Below, piece by piece: positions 33,547 through 43,979 of a DNA stretch of 64,000 nt. The position numbers and the translations under genes are program-made. The DNA is taken from positions 62,001 through 126,000 of the forward strand of contig NZ_STGE01000032.1 in the NCBI RefSeq assembly GCF_005222675.1, written 5' to 3'. This stretch comes from Mycolicibacterium sp. CR10 (lineage in GTDB: Bacteria; Actinomycetota; Actinomycetes; Mycobacteriales; Mycobacteriaceae). Numbering within the stretch: the first letter of the stretch is position 1; the number at the start of each line of letters is the position of its first letter. Below the pieces are notes generated by a model. The model saw only the letters and a program-made list of their open reading frames with translations, did no database searches and was not told the origin of the DNA.

Positions 33547-33849
33547 TCAGGCGGCGCAATCGGTGCAGATCATCATGCCGTTCTTCTCGCTCGCCAACCG
33601 GCTGCGGTGGTGAACGAGAAAGCAGCTCGAGCAGGTGAACTCGTCGGCCTGCTTGGGGACCACCCGTACCGACAGCTCCTCGCCGGAAAGGTCGGCGCCC
33701 GGCAACTCGAAGGACTCAGCAGACTCGGATTCGTCGATATCGACGACAGCAGACTGGGCTTCGTTTCGCCGCGCCTTCAGTTCCTCGAGGGAATCCTCAG
33801 AAACATCATCGGTCTCGGTGCGCCTTGGGGCGTCGTAATCGGTAGCCAT
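33547..33849 (-). CDS. DUF4193 zinc-ribbon-like protein
   Basis: A 100-residue protein whose acidic first half (DDVSEDSLEELKARR, VDIDESESAE) is followed by a small metal-binding module: CSSCFLVHHRSRL, then CTDC at the end (two CxxC pairs). The DUF4193 family is highly conserved in actinobacteria and may bind RNA polymerase or the ribosome, but this is not shown. The ATG has a GGGAGGGACG site upstream. Matches Rv2699c, with equal length as I recall. Confidence 0.9.
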   Translation of the reverse strand: MATDYDAPRRTETDDVSEDSLEELKARRNEAQSAVVDIDESESAESFELPGADLSGEELSVRVVPKQADEFTCSSCFLVHHRSRLASEKNGMMICTDCAA

Positions 33850-34035
33850 CGTCGTCCCTCCCAGAAACTCACGTGAAGCAAGTGCGGCAGTGCTTTGTAC
33901 CAGCGTCGAACGCATCCACCAAATGATTCGTGCCCGTATTGACACCGGTTCTCATGTGATTTATGTCACACTAGGGCACTGACCCCCTCCGATGCCGGTC
34001 GGAGCACTGGCCGTGGTGGCCTTAGAGTGCACATC

Positions 34036-34692
34036 GTGGTCGCGCAAATCACAGACGGCACGGCGTTCGACAAACACGGACGCCCGTTCCGCCGCCGCAA
34101 TTTCATACCTGGGAGCGTGCTGTTCGCATGCCTGGCGGTGGTGGCCCTGCTGGTGTGGGTGATTGCCTTGTCGCGTCCGCCGGATGTCCGGGAGGTCGCG
34201 GTGTGCAACCCGCCCCCCGTGCCCGCAGATCCCAGCGAGCCCCGGCCGGTGGTCGGTGAGCAGGTGTCCCGTTCGGACATGATCGACGTGACCCCCGCCA
34301 AGCTGGCCGACACCAAGATTCGGGTGCTCAACGCCAGCGGGCAGGGAGGTCAGGCCGCTGAGGTCGCAGGCGCGCTGCGCGACCTCGGGTTCGCCGATCC
34401 CGAAGCCGCCAATGACCCGATATACGAAAGCGTCCGGCTCGAATGCCAGGGCCAGATCCGGTTCGGGCCCTCCGGCCGCGCCGCGGCGGCGTCGATCTGG
34501 CTGGTGGCCCCGTGCACTGAACTGTTCCAGGATGGCCGCACCGATGACACCGTCGACCTCGCGCTGGGTACCGACTTCGCCGAGCTGAGCCACAGCGACG
34601 ACATCGACGCCGTGCTGGCGAGCCTGCTCCCCGATGCGACCCAGCCGGCCGACCCCGAGCTGCTGTCTACGATCCACACGGGAACGTGTTGA
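34036..34692 (+). CDS. cei: Cell envelope integrity protein Cei
   Basis: A 218-residue protein with a cytosolic N terminus (TDGTAFDKHGRPFRRRNF), one membrane span (about residues 30-50) and an extracytoplasmic LytR_C-type domain (TKIRVLNASGQGGQAAEVAGAL). Rv2700 is described as needed for envelope integrity and virulence. GTG 34036 is chosen to match the conserved start; GTG 34027 is possible. It lies downstream of an AT-richer gap after the divergent DUF4193 gene. Confidence 0.88.
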   Translation: MVAQITDGTAFDKHGRPFRRRNFIPGSVLFACLAVVALLVWVIALSRPPDVREVAVCNPPPVPADPSEPRPVVGEQVSRSDMIDVTPAKLADTKIRVLNASGQGGQAAEVAGALRDLGFADPEAANDPIYESVRLECQGQIRFGPSGRAAAASIWLVAPCTELFQDGRTDDTVDLALGTDFAELSHSDDIDAVLASLLPDATQPADPELLSTIHTGTC

Positions 34693-34722
34693 GCGCAGGC
34701 CCCGTTCGATCGGGCACCGGCG

Positions 34723-35571
34723 TCACATCGCGCCGCAGCGCACCAACGCGTCGTCGAACGCCGCGCTGATACCCGGAGCCGCGGCCACCACCAGGCCCGC
34801 GCCGTCGGCCGATCCGATCGTCCGCACGCGTGCACCCGCTTCGGTGGCGATCAGCGCCGCTGCCGCCCAGTCCCACACATGGACGCCCTCTTCGTAGTAG
34901 GCATCCAACCTGCCCGCCGCCACCATGCACAGATCCAGCGCGCACGATCCGATCCGACGCAGGTCACGCACCTCCGGCAACAACCGGGCGACGATCTCAC
35001 CCTGCCGTCTGCGGCGTTCGGGTTGGTAGGCGAAACCGGTGCCCACCAGTGCCATCGGCAATTCGGTGAGCCCGCTGGCGCGCAACTCGACAGCCACGCC
35101 GTCGCGCCGCACATGGGCGCCGTGGCCCAGCGCGGCCGAGTACAGGGTCCCGGCGGCGACGTCGGCCACCGCGCCGGCCACCGAGGCACCGTCACGCTGC
35201 ACACCGACCGACACCGCGTACGCCTCGATCCCGTACATGAAGTTCACCGTGCCGTCGATGGGGTCCAGCACCCAGGTGACCTGACCGTCGGCTGCCGCGG
35301 CTGAACCGCCCTCCTCTTCGCCGAGGATGGGATCACCGGGGCGCAGCTCGGCGAGCCTGTCCCGCAGCAGCCGCTCGGTTTCGGTGTCGACCACCGTGAC
35401 GGGGTCGGTCTCGGTGCTCTTGAAGGACACGGCGCTCACCGCCGATTCGGATCCCGCGCTTCCAGCGCCGAACACCTCGACGCGCCGCCGCTTGACGAAT
35501 GCCGCCGCTTCGGACGCCAACTGCTCGGCCACCGAACGGAGAAGCGCGGGATCGGTGTCGTTATCGGTCAC
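34723..35571 (-). CDS. suhB: Inositol-1-monophosphatase family protein SuhB
   Basis: A 282-residue Mg2+-dependent inositol monophosphatase. Metal-site motifs are GEEEGG (about residue 97-102), WVLDPIDGTVNF (about 111-122) and VHVWDWAAAALIATEAGA near the C terminus. The product inositol feeds phosphatidylinositol, mycothiol and the mannosylated lipids. The GTG at 35571 is taken from alignment with the known start; the open frame extends 30 codons further. Matches Rv2701c. Divergent from ppgK. Confidence 0.92.
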   Translation of the reverse strand: MTDNDTDPALLRSVAEQLASEAAAFVKRRRVEVFGAGSAGSESAVSAVSFKSTETDPVTVVDTETERLLRDRLAELRPGDPILGEEEGGSAAAADGQVTWVLDPIDGTVNFMYGIEAYAVSVGVQRDGASVAGAVADVAAGTLYSAALGHGAHVRRDGVAVELRASGLTELPMALVGTGFAYQPERRRRQGEIVARLLPEVRDLRRIGSCALDLCMVAAGRLDAYYEEGVHVWDWAAAALIATEAGARVRTIGSADGAGLVVAAAPGISAAFDDALVRCGAM

Positions 35572-35734
35572 GCGCCCATCGCAGCACATCCGGCGAAGAT
35601 TGGCGGTATGGGATGCGCGACTGGCCCACATCGGAATTGGTGAGCCGATAGTGTTGGGCAACGCGCCCTAGCTGCCGCACGGCGGAGCCGTGCAGAACAC
35701 GTGAGTGGCCGCCGACCTGCGCAGAGGAGCTTCC

Positions 35735-36529
35735 ATGACCGAATCACCCACCGACTCCAGCGCCGGCGGACAGCGTCGCGGTTTCGGCGTCGACGTCGGC
35801 GGCAGCGGCGTCAAGGGCGGCATCGTGGACCTCGACACCGGCCTGTTGATCGGTGAGCGGTTCAAACTGCTCACTCCCCAGCCGTCCACACCCGATGCTG
35901 TCGCCAAAACCATCGCCGAGGTGGTCGGCCACTTCGGTTGGGAAGGTCCGCTGGGAGTGACCTACCCGGGCGTGGTGACGGACGGGATCGTGCGGACAGC
36001 AGCCAACGTCGACAAAGGCTGGATCGGCGCCAACGCCCCGGAGGTCATCGGCGCGGCGCTGGGCGGCCAGAGCGTGACAGTGCTCAACGACGCCGACGCT
36101 GCGGGACTCGCAGAAGAGAAGTTCGGCGCGGGCCGGGACAACACCGGCGTCATCGTGCTTCTGACGTTCGGCACGGGTATCGGCTCAGCGGTCATCCACA
36201 ACGGTGTCCTGCTTCCCAACACCGAGTTCGGTCACCTCGAGGTCGGCGGCAAGGAAGCCGAACACCGGGCGGCCAGCTCGATCAAGGAACGCAAGGAATG
36301 GAGCTACGAGCGCTGGACCCAGGAGGTCACGAAAGTGCTGGTGGCAATCGAGAACGCAATCTGGCCCGATCTGTTCATCGCCGGCGGTGGCATCAGCCGT
36401 AAGGCGGACAAGTGGATACCGCTGCTCAAGAACCGCACGCCGGTGGTCGCGGCGGTCCTGCAGAACACCGCGGGGATCGTCGGCGCCGCGATGGCCGCCG
36501 GCGGCGACGTCACCGCTACCCACCAGTAA
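35735..36529 (+). CDS. ppgK: Polyphosphate glucokinase
   Basis: A 264-residue ROK-fold glucokinase that phosphorylates glucose with polyphosphate or ATP. The phosphate motif GFGVDVGGSGVKGGIVDL is at residues 16-33. LGVTYPGVV, LNDADAAGLAEEKFG and VLLTFGTGIGSAV follow in the normal order. GAGGAGC precedes the ATG. Matches Rv2702, located directly upstream of sigA as in M. tuberculosis. Confidence 0.95.
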   Translation: MTESPTDSSAGGQRRGFGVDVGGSGVKGGIVDLDTGLLIGERFKLLTPQPSTPDAVAKTIAEVVGHFGWEGPLGVTYPGVVTDGIVRTAANVDKGWIGANAPEVIGAALGGQSVTVLNDADAAGLAEEKFGAGRDNTGVIVLLTFGTGIGSAVIHNGVLLPNTEFGHLEVGGKEAEHRAASSIKERKEWSYERWTQEVTKVLVAIENAIWPDLFIAGGGISRKADKWIPLLKNRTPVVAAVLQNTAGIVGAAMAAGGDVTATHQ

Positions 36530-36596
36530 CCTTCCCGGCCGCCACGCCGCGGCTGTCAAATTTGCCGCTCGGCGCGGTGCACACCCACACTGTCGT

Positions 36597-36602
36597 TACA
36601 AT
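36597..36602 (+). promoter_or_regulatory. Candidate -10 box of sigA
   Basis: TACAAT in the 205-bp ppgK-sigA gap matches the housekeeping -10 consensus. No good -35 is visible at 17 bp, as often in mycobacterial promoters. If used, it gives a 5' untranslated leader of about 125 bases before the sigA GTG. Confidence 0.45.
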
Positions 36603-36734
36603 GGTCGACGGCGGCCGCATATCGAGTAGCGGCGAAGTATCCCGAGTTGAGATCGACGCCGACATTCGACATAGCCGACACTTTTCGGTGGCGCACGTGT
36701 GCGCGCCGAAACCCGCACGACCGAAAGGGTGTAC

Positions 36735-38210
<1,476 letters not shown>

Positions 38211-38218
38211 GGACCGCA

Positions 38219-38234
38219 GCCAGCGGCCGCTGGC
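38219..38234. repeat. 16-bp perfect palindrome after sigA
   Basis: GCCAGCGGCCGCTGGC lies nine bases past the sigA stop. It has no unpaired centre and no T run, so it is a poor intrinsic terminator. It could be a protein site or a weak cruciform. No other terminator for sigA is visible. Confidence 0.4.
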
Positions 38235-38308
38235 GTCGGCGGCGGCCCACAGGCTCCGCCAGTGTCGTCCAAGAAAATTCCAAGGCGGCTCACCTAGGTT
38301 CGTCGGCG

Positions 38309-39433
38309 ATGAAGCGAACGCTGATTGCCGATGCCCGAACACCCACCGCCCGCAACCGGGTCCCACCGGTCCCTCTGATCCGGGCCGTCGACCGTGTCCG
38401 GGCCGTGCTTGCGAAGCTGCACCGCTCGTCTGTGCCCGGCAACATCGCGCTGCTGGAGCTGGCCACCGGCTCGTGGACCACGCAGGTGCTCTATGTCGCC
38501 GCCACGCTCGGTATCGCCGACCGACTCGCCGCCGGCCCACTGCGTTCGGACGTCGTTGCGGGCCAGGTCAGCGCCGATCCAGCCGCGGTCCATCGGCTGA
38601 TGCGGGCAATGGCCAGCCGTGGCGTGCTGCGCGAGCGCCGCGACGGCAGGTTCGCCCTCACCCCCGTCGGCCAGGCGCTGCGCACCGACGTCGAAGGCTC
38701 GCTGCGCGACATGGTGCTGTTCATCGGACACCCCGCTCGCTGGGCCGACTGGGGCAGCCTGTTGTACTCGGTGCAGACCGGCTTACCCGCCGCCGAGAAG
38801 CTGCGCGGGATGCCGTTCTTCGAATACCTCGACACCGATCCCGAGTTCGCCCAGGTATTCAACAACGCGATGACGGCGGCCAGCGGGCTGGCCAATGACA
38901 TCGCGCTGGCGGCATACGATTTCACCGACGCCAGGCGTGTCGTCGACGTCGGCGGTGGGCACGGTGCGGTATTGAGCACCATCCTGCGCAGTGCGCCGGA
39001 TGCCCACGGAGTGCTCTATGACCTTCCGAAGGTCGTCGGCAATGCCCGACCTCTCCTCGAGGCGGCCGGGGTCGCCCAACGCTGCACGATCGAGGGTGGT
39101 TCGTTCATGGAGTCGGTGCCCGGCGGCGGCGACGTCTACGTGATGAAGAACATCATCCACGACTGGAGTGACGGCGACGCGCTCCGGATACTGTGCAATA
39201 TCCGCACCGCGATCGCCGATGGCGGCAAGCTCATCCTGCTGGAAATGGTTCTGCCGCAACGAGCTTCGTCGTTCATCGGCCACATGCTCGACCTTGAGAT
39301 GCTGCTCATGCTGCACGGCAGGGAGCGCACCCGCGCGCAGTACTACGACCTGTTGGACCGGGCCGGCTTCCGGCTGACCCGCGTCATCCCGACCGTCAGC
39401 CCGATGTCCGTCGTCGAGGCCGTCGCCATCTGA
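38309..39433 (+). CDS. O-methyltransferase (plant COMT-like fold)
   Basis: A 374-residue SAM-dependent methyltransferase. A winged-helix dimerisation domain covers about residues 45-150 (LYVAATLGIADRLAAGPL). The catalytic domain carries RVVDVGGGHGAVLSTIL (SAM motif I, about 212-228) and MKNIIHDWSDGDALRIL, whose His-Asp is the usual base region in this family. Such enzymes methylate phenols, polyketides or hydroxyneurosporene. I do not recall it next to sigA in M. tuberculosis, so it may be an acquired or lineage-specific gene. Confidence 0.85.
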   Translation: MKRTLIADARTPTARNRVPPVPLIRAVDRVRAVLAKLHRSSVPGNIALLELATGSWTTQVLYVAATLGIADRLAAGPLRSDVVAGQVSADPAAVHRLMRAMASRGVLRERRDGRFALTPVGQALRTDVEGSLRDMVLFIGHPARWADWGSLLYSVQTGLPAAEKLRGMPFFEYLDTDPEFAQVFNNAMTAASGLANDIALAAYDFTDARRVVDVGGGHGAVLSTILRSAPDAHGVLYDLPKVVGNARPLLEAAGVAQRCTIEGGSFMESVPGGGDVYVMKNIIHDWSDGDALRILCNIRTAIADGGKLILLEMVLPQRASSFIGHMLDLEMLLMLHGRERTRAQYYDLLDRAGFRLTRVIPTVSPMSVVEAVAI

Positions 39434-39460
39434 GATTCGTGCGTTCGGGTTGGCAGTGCC

Positions 39461-40288
39461 TTAGCGGGGCGTGGCCGCGTGGACGCCGCGTGCCTCAGCT
39501 TCCATGACTTCGCGGTACTTGGTGTAGCCGCCGCCCATGGTCAGCGCGAGCGCGCTGAGCGTCAGCGCGGACAGCACCGCGCCACCTGCTGTCGAATCGA
39601 ACGGACCGGACTGGTTGTGGAACAGCCCCACCACGACGTAGGCAGCGAGGAACACCCACACCGCGCCGATGGACCGGCCGGCCTCGTCGGCCCGAACCTG
39701 CCCGATGGTGCTCACGTTTCGCGCATGGAAGGACCACACCGCGGTCAGCAACATGCACACCGAGTGCACGATGAACGCCAGCATCAGCATCGCGTCCGGC
39801 GCAGCCGGGCTGCCCTCGATATGCATCATCACCATGCCGAAGACGATCCAGACGTCGAGGGCGAAGAAAGTGGCCAACACCACCCAGCCCGACTGGACCC
39901 GGTAGGCGAACGCAAGGCCCAACAGCATGGCCCCGCCCAGCGTGAACAACATTCCCAGCGCCCCAACGGTTCCGAGACCGGTCGTGCAGTCCTCTGTCTG
40001 TACGACCGGCACGAAGATGCTCGCGGCGAACGCGATCAAGCCGACGATCAGGATGCCCGCCGCCCAACGCAGGGTGGACATCCTGCCGAACAACGCAGTC
40101 ATCCTGCGCCCGGTCCAGCGCACGGTGTCGGTGGGGTTTCGGCGCGCGACGACGGCGATACTCCACACCGCGGCTATCGGGACGACGAGGGCCGCCCCGA
40201 CCACCTGGACCAAGTCGAGCGCCCGATGAGCAGCAATGTCTCCGCTGATGCACGACGATGCCCCTGCGATCAGCGAGATGGAAGTCAT
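39461..40288 (-). CDS. Multi-span membrane protein of unknown function
   Basis: A 275-residue protein with about seven hydrophobic spans, including LRWAAGILIVGLIAFAASIF, MLFTLGGAMLLGLAFAYRV and SVCMLLTAVWSF, and a short hydrophilic C-terminal tail. The ATG at 40288 fits. I do not recognise a family. It converges on the methyltransferase gene, leaving 27 bases between stops. With the next membrane gene it forms a segment not present between sigA and ridA in M. tuberculosis as I remember it. Confidence 0.7.
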   Translation of the reverse strand: MTSISLIAGASSCISGDIAAHRALDLVQVVGAALVVPIAAVWSIAVVARRNPTDTVRWTGRRMTALFGRMSTLRWAAGILIVGLIAFAASIFVPVVQTEDCTTGLGTVGALGMLFTLGGAMLLGLAFAYRVQSGWVVLATFFALDVWIVFGMVMMHIEGSPAAPDAMLMLAFIVHSVCMLLTAVWSFHARNVSTIGQVRADEAGRSIGAVWVFLAAYVVVGLFHNQSGPFDSTAGGAVLSALTLSALALTMGGGYTKYREVMEAEARGVHAATPR

Positions 40289-40701
40289 CGCAGAATCATC
40301 TCAGATAATCCGGGGGTCTTTCGTTGTCATTTCTGGTGCCATCTGACCCTTGTGAATTGATTCGTATTGTCATGAACAAAAAGTGCCGACGTCGACGGGG
40401 GCGGTGTCGTTGACTATGCAATTACCGCAGCGCTCATAGTTGAAATGGAAAATCACACGGAGTCCACTGTCGATAGCCGAAAACCGTTGGCCGCCAAGCA
40501 GTCAACCCGACCAATGAGTTGTTCGCTCCACCGCGCCATCAGCCCGAGATTCTTTGCTTACCCGACACGCGTAGTGCTTCTCGTGGCTGCGACGGAACAG
40601 GTTCGCAAACCCCGTCACACCGACGGCCGATTCGGCCCCCACACACAGAATCGGCAAAGAACAGCGCGAATGCCGCGAATGGACAATGGCGACCAATTAC
40701 C
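40289..40701. other. 413-bp gap of lower GC content
   Basis: This stretch has noticeably lower GC than its surroundings (for example TGAATTGATTCGTATTGTCA and TGAAATGGAAAATCACACG). Short open frames exist on both strands but lack ribosome-binding sites, family features and mycobacterial codon bias. I see no repeats or terminator. It should contain promoters for the two flanking membrane genes, of which only the 275-residue one reads away from it. Confidence 0.5.
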
Positions 40702-41484
40702 TCAGCGTTTACGTTCGCGAACTTTGTATGTCGAGGGCCAGGATTCGCGGGTCTCGTCGCCGACCAGTGGAACGCCCTTGCTGCCGATCCTGATGTCGTA
40801 GGCCTCCTTGCTGGCCCCGACCTCCCGGTTGGCGTGTTCGGTGGCGAGGTAGATCAACTGGTCGATCTCCGCCTCGGCGAAGGCGACGAACGTCGTCTTT
40901 CGGACGAGTTCCTCCGCAGCGGGCGTCATCTTGTCCGGCAGCACCCGGGTCAGCAGAGCGGCGACGCCCAGCAGCGCGAAAGGTAGGACCCAGTAGCAGA
41001 CAAACGACAGCGGCGTGCGGGTGTCCAGGATGGTCGCGTCGCCCTGCACGATGGGTGGGATCGCCGATGACGCCGTCATGCCACCGAACGCGGCGATCCA
41101 TATCCACGTCAGCAGCGACGTGATGCGGGCGAACGGTTCGCTCTCGATGACCTCCTTGGGTTGACCGACCTCGGCGAACTCCCGGACGAAGGGCCTGCCG
41201 ATCAGCGCGCTGACCAACGCGACGACGAAGATCCCGGCGGTGCTCAGCGGCTGAATCCACCGCTCCATGAATGCTTGACTCACCGAGAAGGTGAGCACCG
41301 TGAGGATGAAGAACGTTGCGACGGAACCGATCTCGAGCGTCCGCCCCGGCGATCCACTGACGCGTGCCACGACGAACGACGCAATGGCGACAGCGAACGC
41401 GACGAGCACCGCGGTGACGAAGGGAACGTTGCCGACGAGAACCCAGTAGACGATCCACGGCGCGAATCCACACAGTATGCCCAC
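40702..41484 (-). CDS. Membrane protein of unknown function
   Basis: A 260-residue protein with about six spans (ending around residue 185: WVLPFALLGVAALLTRVL) and a charged cytosolic tail of about 75 residues that ends VRERKR. The start is GTG 41484. I do not recognise a domain. The gene reads toward the low-GC gap. Confidence 0.65.
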   Translation of the reverse strand: MGILCGFAPWIVYWVLVGNVPFVTAVLVAFAVAIASFVVARVSGSPGRTLEIGSVATFFILTVLTFSVSQAFMERWIQPLSTAGIFVVALVSALIGRPFVREFAEVGQPKEVIESEPFARITSLLTWIWIAAFGGMTASSAIPPIVQGDATILDTRTPLSFVCYWVLPFALLGVAALLTRVLPDKMTPAAEELVRKTTFVAFAEAEIDQLIYLATEHANREVGASKEAYDIRIGSKGVPLVGDETRESWPSTYKVRERKR

Positions 41485-41566
41485 GACCGGTCAGTGTATT
41501 GAGCCGCACTCGGCCACGGGGGCCGACCTGCATGGCAACCGGGTGCGGTCCACGTACGTTGGCACG

Positions 41567-41935
41567 GTGACCCAGCGTGTCAACGTCTCATCAGGCTCGG
41601 AGTTCGAAGCCGCCGTCGGCTACTCGCGCGCGGTGCGCACTGGCCCGCACGTCGTCGTGGCGGGCACCACCGCGCCCGGTGACGGACCGGCGGCCCAGAC
41701 ACGTGAGGCGCTGCGTCGCATCGAGACAGCCCTGAAGCAGGTGAATGCGTCGCTCTCCGACGTGGTGCGCACCCGCATCTTCGTCACCGACATCGAGGCC
41801 TGGCGTGAGGTCGGCTCAGTTCACGCCGAGGTGTTCGGCGATATCCGACCGGTCACCACCATGGTCGAGGTGTCCGCGCTGATCTCCCCCGACCTCGTCG
41901 TCGAGATCGAGGTCGACGCCGTCGTCACGGAGTGA
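41567..41935 (+). CDS. RidA-family (YjgF/YER057c/UK114) protein
   Basis: A 122-residue trimeric RidA-fold protein: VGYSRAVRTGPHVVVAGTTA, then ETALKQVNASLSDVVRTRIFVTD and RPVTTMVEVSALISPDLVVEIE. RidA enzymes hydrolyse reactive enamine/imine intermediates such as 2-aminoacrylate; the key Arg is at about position 89. GTG 41567 is the start. Matches Rv2704. It overlaps the convergent DUF952 gene by 11 bases. Confidence 0.9.
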   Translation: MTQRVNVSSGSEFEAAVGYSRAVRTGPHVVVAGTTAPGDGPAAQTREALRRIETALKQVNASLSDVVRTRIFVTDIEAWREVGSVHAEVFGDIRPVTTMVEVSALISPDLVVEIEVDAVVTE

Positions 41936-42308
41936 GGCCTGCCTCGTCGGGCGCGAACCGGCCGTCGGCACCCGGGAGGTACGCGGTGACGCTTATCACA
42001 GCCGCGACGGGTAGTGGACCGTACAAATGCGGGAACACCATCCCATCGGGGTCGTCCGCGACCCCGGGTTCCCAGCGCACTGGAGAGGTGAGGCGTGCGG
42101 GCTCGATGCGGAGCAGCACCAGATCGGTCCGTCCGGCGTACAGCCGGTTGGCCGGCAGGTGGACCTGTTGCGGGGTCGACAGATGCACGAAGCCCACGGC
42201 TGCCAGCGAAGCAGGGTGGTGCTCGCCGTCCCGGCGGGCTGACTCCCACTCCTGCGCGGAGCACAGGTGCACGAGCGCCTCAGGGCCTGAATGTGGTGCA
42301 AATTGCAT
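41925..42308 (-). CDS. DUF952 family protein
   Basis: A 127-residue protein of the DUF952 (glutathione S-transferase-domain-like) family: LVHLCSAQEWESAR at the start, GFVHLSTPQQVHLPANRL in the middle, VFPHLYGPLPVAAVISV near the end. The ATG at 42308 is preferred because of a GGAGG site eight bases upstream; the open frame continues to 42380. Function not established, although the family resembles ADP-ribosyltransferase-like folds. Confidence 0.85.
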   Translation of the reverse strand: MQFAPHSGPEALVHLCSAQEWESARRDGEHHPASLAAVGFVHLSTPQQVHLPANRLYAGRTDLVLLRIEPARLTSPVRWEPGVADDPDGMVFPHLYGPLPVAAVISVTAYLPGADGRFAPDEAGLTP

Positions 42309-42440
42309 ACCGTCGGCCTCCAACCGTCGCAACAGGTGGGCCCGTGAGACACGACACACCCGTAAACCCCCGGGGAACAAGGCCGGAACCCCAAGCGTCT
42401 GACACAGTAGAACTACGTCGCTACACCCTATGGAGGTGCC

Positions 42441-42632
42441 ATGACCGCAACGCTCACCAGTCCCGAATTAACCAAGGCTGACCGCTGCGACCGTTGTGGG
42501 GCGGCCGCCCGCGTACGGGCGAAGCTGCCTTCGGGCGCCGAACTGCTGTTCTGCCAGCACCACGCCAACGAGCACGAGGCGAAGCTGGTCGAGTTGGCTG
42601 CGGTCATCGAAGTCAGCCAGTTGGAGCCGTAG
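42441..42632 (+). CDS. Small Cys/His zinc-ribbon protein (DUF7455-like)
   Basis: A 63-residue protein with CDRCGAAARVRAKLPSGAEL then FCQHHANEHEAKL: one CxxC pair plus C-x-H-H ligands, suggesting a single zinc site. GGAGGTGCC just before the ATG is a good ribosome-binding site. This small family is conserved in actinobacteria near sigA/sigB. Its role is unknown; regulatory binding to the transcription machinery is a guess. Confidence 0.85.
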   Translation: MTATLTSPELTKADRCDRCGAAARVRAKLPSGAELLFCQHHANEHEAKLVELAAVIEVSQLEP

Positions 42633-42659
42633 CCTCCCATCCGCAATGCTGGACCGGTC

Positions 42660-43676
42660 ATGACTGACCAGTCCCCTCGGCCAGCGGAGCGCCCGAAGCC
42701 GTCGCGTCACCACATCCGGCGTATCACCCTCCGGACTCTGTCGAAAAGTTGGGACGACTCGATCTTTTCCGAGTCGGCTCAGGCGGCTTTCTGGTGCGCG
42801 CTGTCGTTGCCGCCGCTGCTTCTGGGGATGCTGGGCAGCTTGGCCTACATCGCGCCGCTGTTCGGGCCGGACACGCTGCCGGTGATCCAGGATCAGTTGA
42901 TCAGCACGGCCGGACGGTTCTTCTCGCCCAACGTCATCGGCGAGATCATCGAGCCCACGGTGCGCGACATCGTCATGGGCGCCCGGGGCGAAGTGGTGTC
43001 GCTGGGATTCGTGATCTCGCTGTGGGCGGGTTCGTCGGCGGTGTCGGCGTTCGTCGACTCCATCACCGAGGCCCACGACCAGACACCGCTGCGCCACCCC
43101 GTCCGTCAGCGGTTCTACGCGCTGGGGCTCTACGTGGTGATGCTGGTCGGCGCGATCGTCAGCGCGCCGTTCCTGGCGCTGGGTCCGCGGAAGATCGCCG
43201 AGTTCATCCCGGACAGCTGGGACAGGGTGCTGCAGTTCGGCTACTACCCGGTGCTGTTTGTGACGTTGGTCGTCGCCGTCAATCTGCTCTACCGGGTGTC
43301 GCTGCCCAAGCCGCTGCCCTCGCACCGGCTCCTGTCCGGTTCGATCTTGGCCGCGGTGGTGTTCCTGGTGGCGACCTCGGGGCTGCGCGTCTATCTGACC
43401 TGGATCACCAGCACCGGTTACACCTACGGCGCGCTGGCGACACCGATCGCGTTTTTGCTGTTCGCATTCTTCCTGGGTTTCGCCATCATGATCGGTGCCG
43501 AGTTGAACGCGGCAATCGAGGAGGAGTGGCCCGCGCCGGACACCCACGCCAAACGCTTCCGGTGGTGGCTCGAGGCCAAGGCCGAATCACGCAACGGCGG
43601 CAACAACCCAGCGGTCACCGCGGACACTCCCGCCGCCGCCGCCAAGGGCCCCGGCTCCGAAGCCGCTACTTCTTGA
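42660..43676 (+). CDS. YihY/BrkB-family membrane protein
   Basis: A 338-residue protein with six membrane spans in the YihY/virulence-factor-BrkB arrangement (AFWCALSLPPLLLGMLGSLAY, FVISLWAGSSAVSAFVDSI, PIAFLLFAFFLGFAIMIGAE). It was once mis-called ribonuclease BN. The substrate and function are unproven. It starts 28 bases after the zinc-ribbon gene, probably in the same transcript. Matches Rv2707. It overlaps the convergent DUF3039 gene by 11 bases. Confidence 0.88.
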   Translation: MTDQSPRPAERPKPSRHHIRRITLRTLSKSWDDSIFSESAQAAFWCALSLPPLLLGMLGSLAYIAPLFGPDTLPVIQDQLISTAGRFFSPNVIGEIIEPTVRDIVMGARGEVVSLGFVISLWAGSSAVSAFVDSITEAHDQTPLRHPVRQRFYALGLYVVMLVGAIVSAPFLALGPRKIAEFIPDSWDRVLQFGYYPVLFVTLVVAVNLLYRVSLPKPLPSHRLLSGSILAAVVFLVATSGLRVYLTWITSTGYTYGALATPIAFLLFAFFLGFAIMIGAELNAAIEEEWPAPDTHAKRFRWWLEAKAESRNGGNNPAVTADTPAAAAKGPGSEAATS

Positions 43677-43902
43677 GCTGCTCGTAGATCTTCTTGCAGT
43701 CGGGGCATACCGGCGAACCCGGCTTGGCCGACCGCGTCACCGGGAACACCTCACCGCACAGCGCTACGACATGGGTACCCATGACCGCGCTCTCGGCGAT
43801 CTTGTTCTTCTTGACGTAGTGGAAGAACTTGGGGGTGTCGTCATCGGTGCCGTCGTCGGCGCGTTAGTCGGTCTCGGTGCGCTCGATGGTCTGGGTTTCC
43901 AT
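43666..43902 (-). pseudogene. DUF3039 gene with in-frame stop at codon 13
   Basis: Reading minus from ATG 43902, codons give METQTIERTETD then TAA (43864-43866). The same frame then continues to TAG at 43666 with a complete DUF3039 protein: DDTPKFFHYVKKNKIAESAV, MGTHVVALCGEVFPVTRSA and SPVCPDCKKIYEQLKK. Family members (Rv2708c, as I recall) have Glu at the stop position, so GAA to TAA is the likely change. No ATG/GTG/TTG lies between the stop and Met at codon 41, which is too late for the domain. A real nonsense mutation, a sequencing error, or non-standard initiation are the options. Confidence 0.75.
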
Positions 43903-43979
43903 CCCTCCATTCTGCCCCGCAATGAATCGGTAAGAAACGTGACCGGCGCACCTCGTCTCGAATGTGGAACAGTGGAGGA

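Noticed and set aside
40445..40801. 118-codon frame in the low-GC gap
   Set aside because: No ribosome-binding site, no family motif, atypical composition, and it runs into the 3' end of a minus-strand membrane gene.
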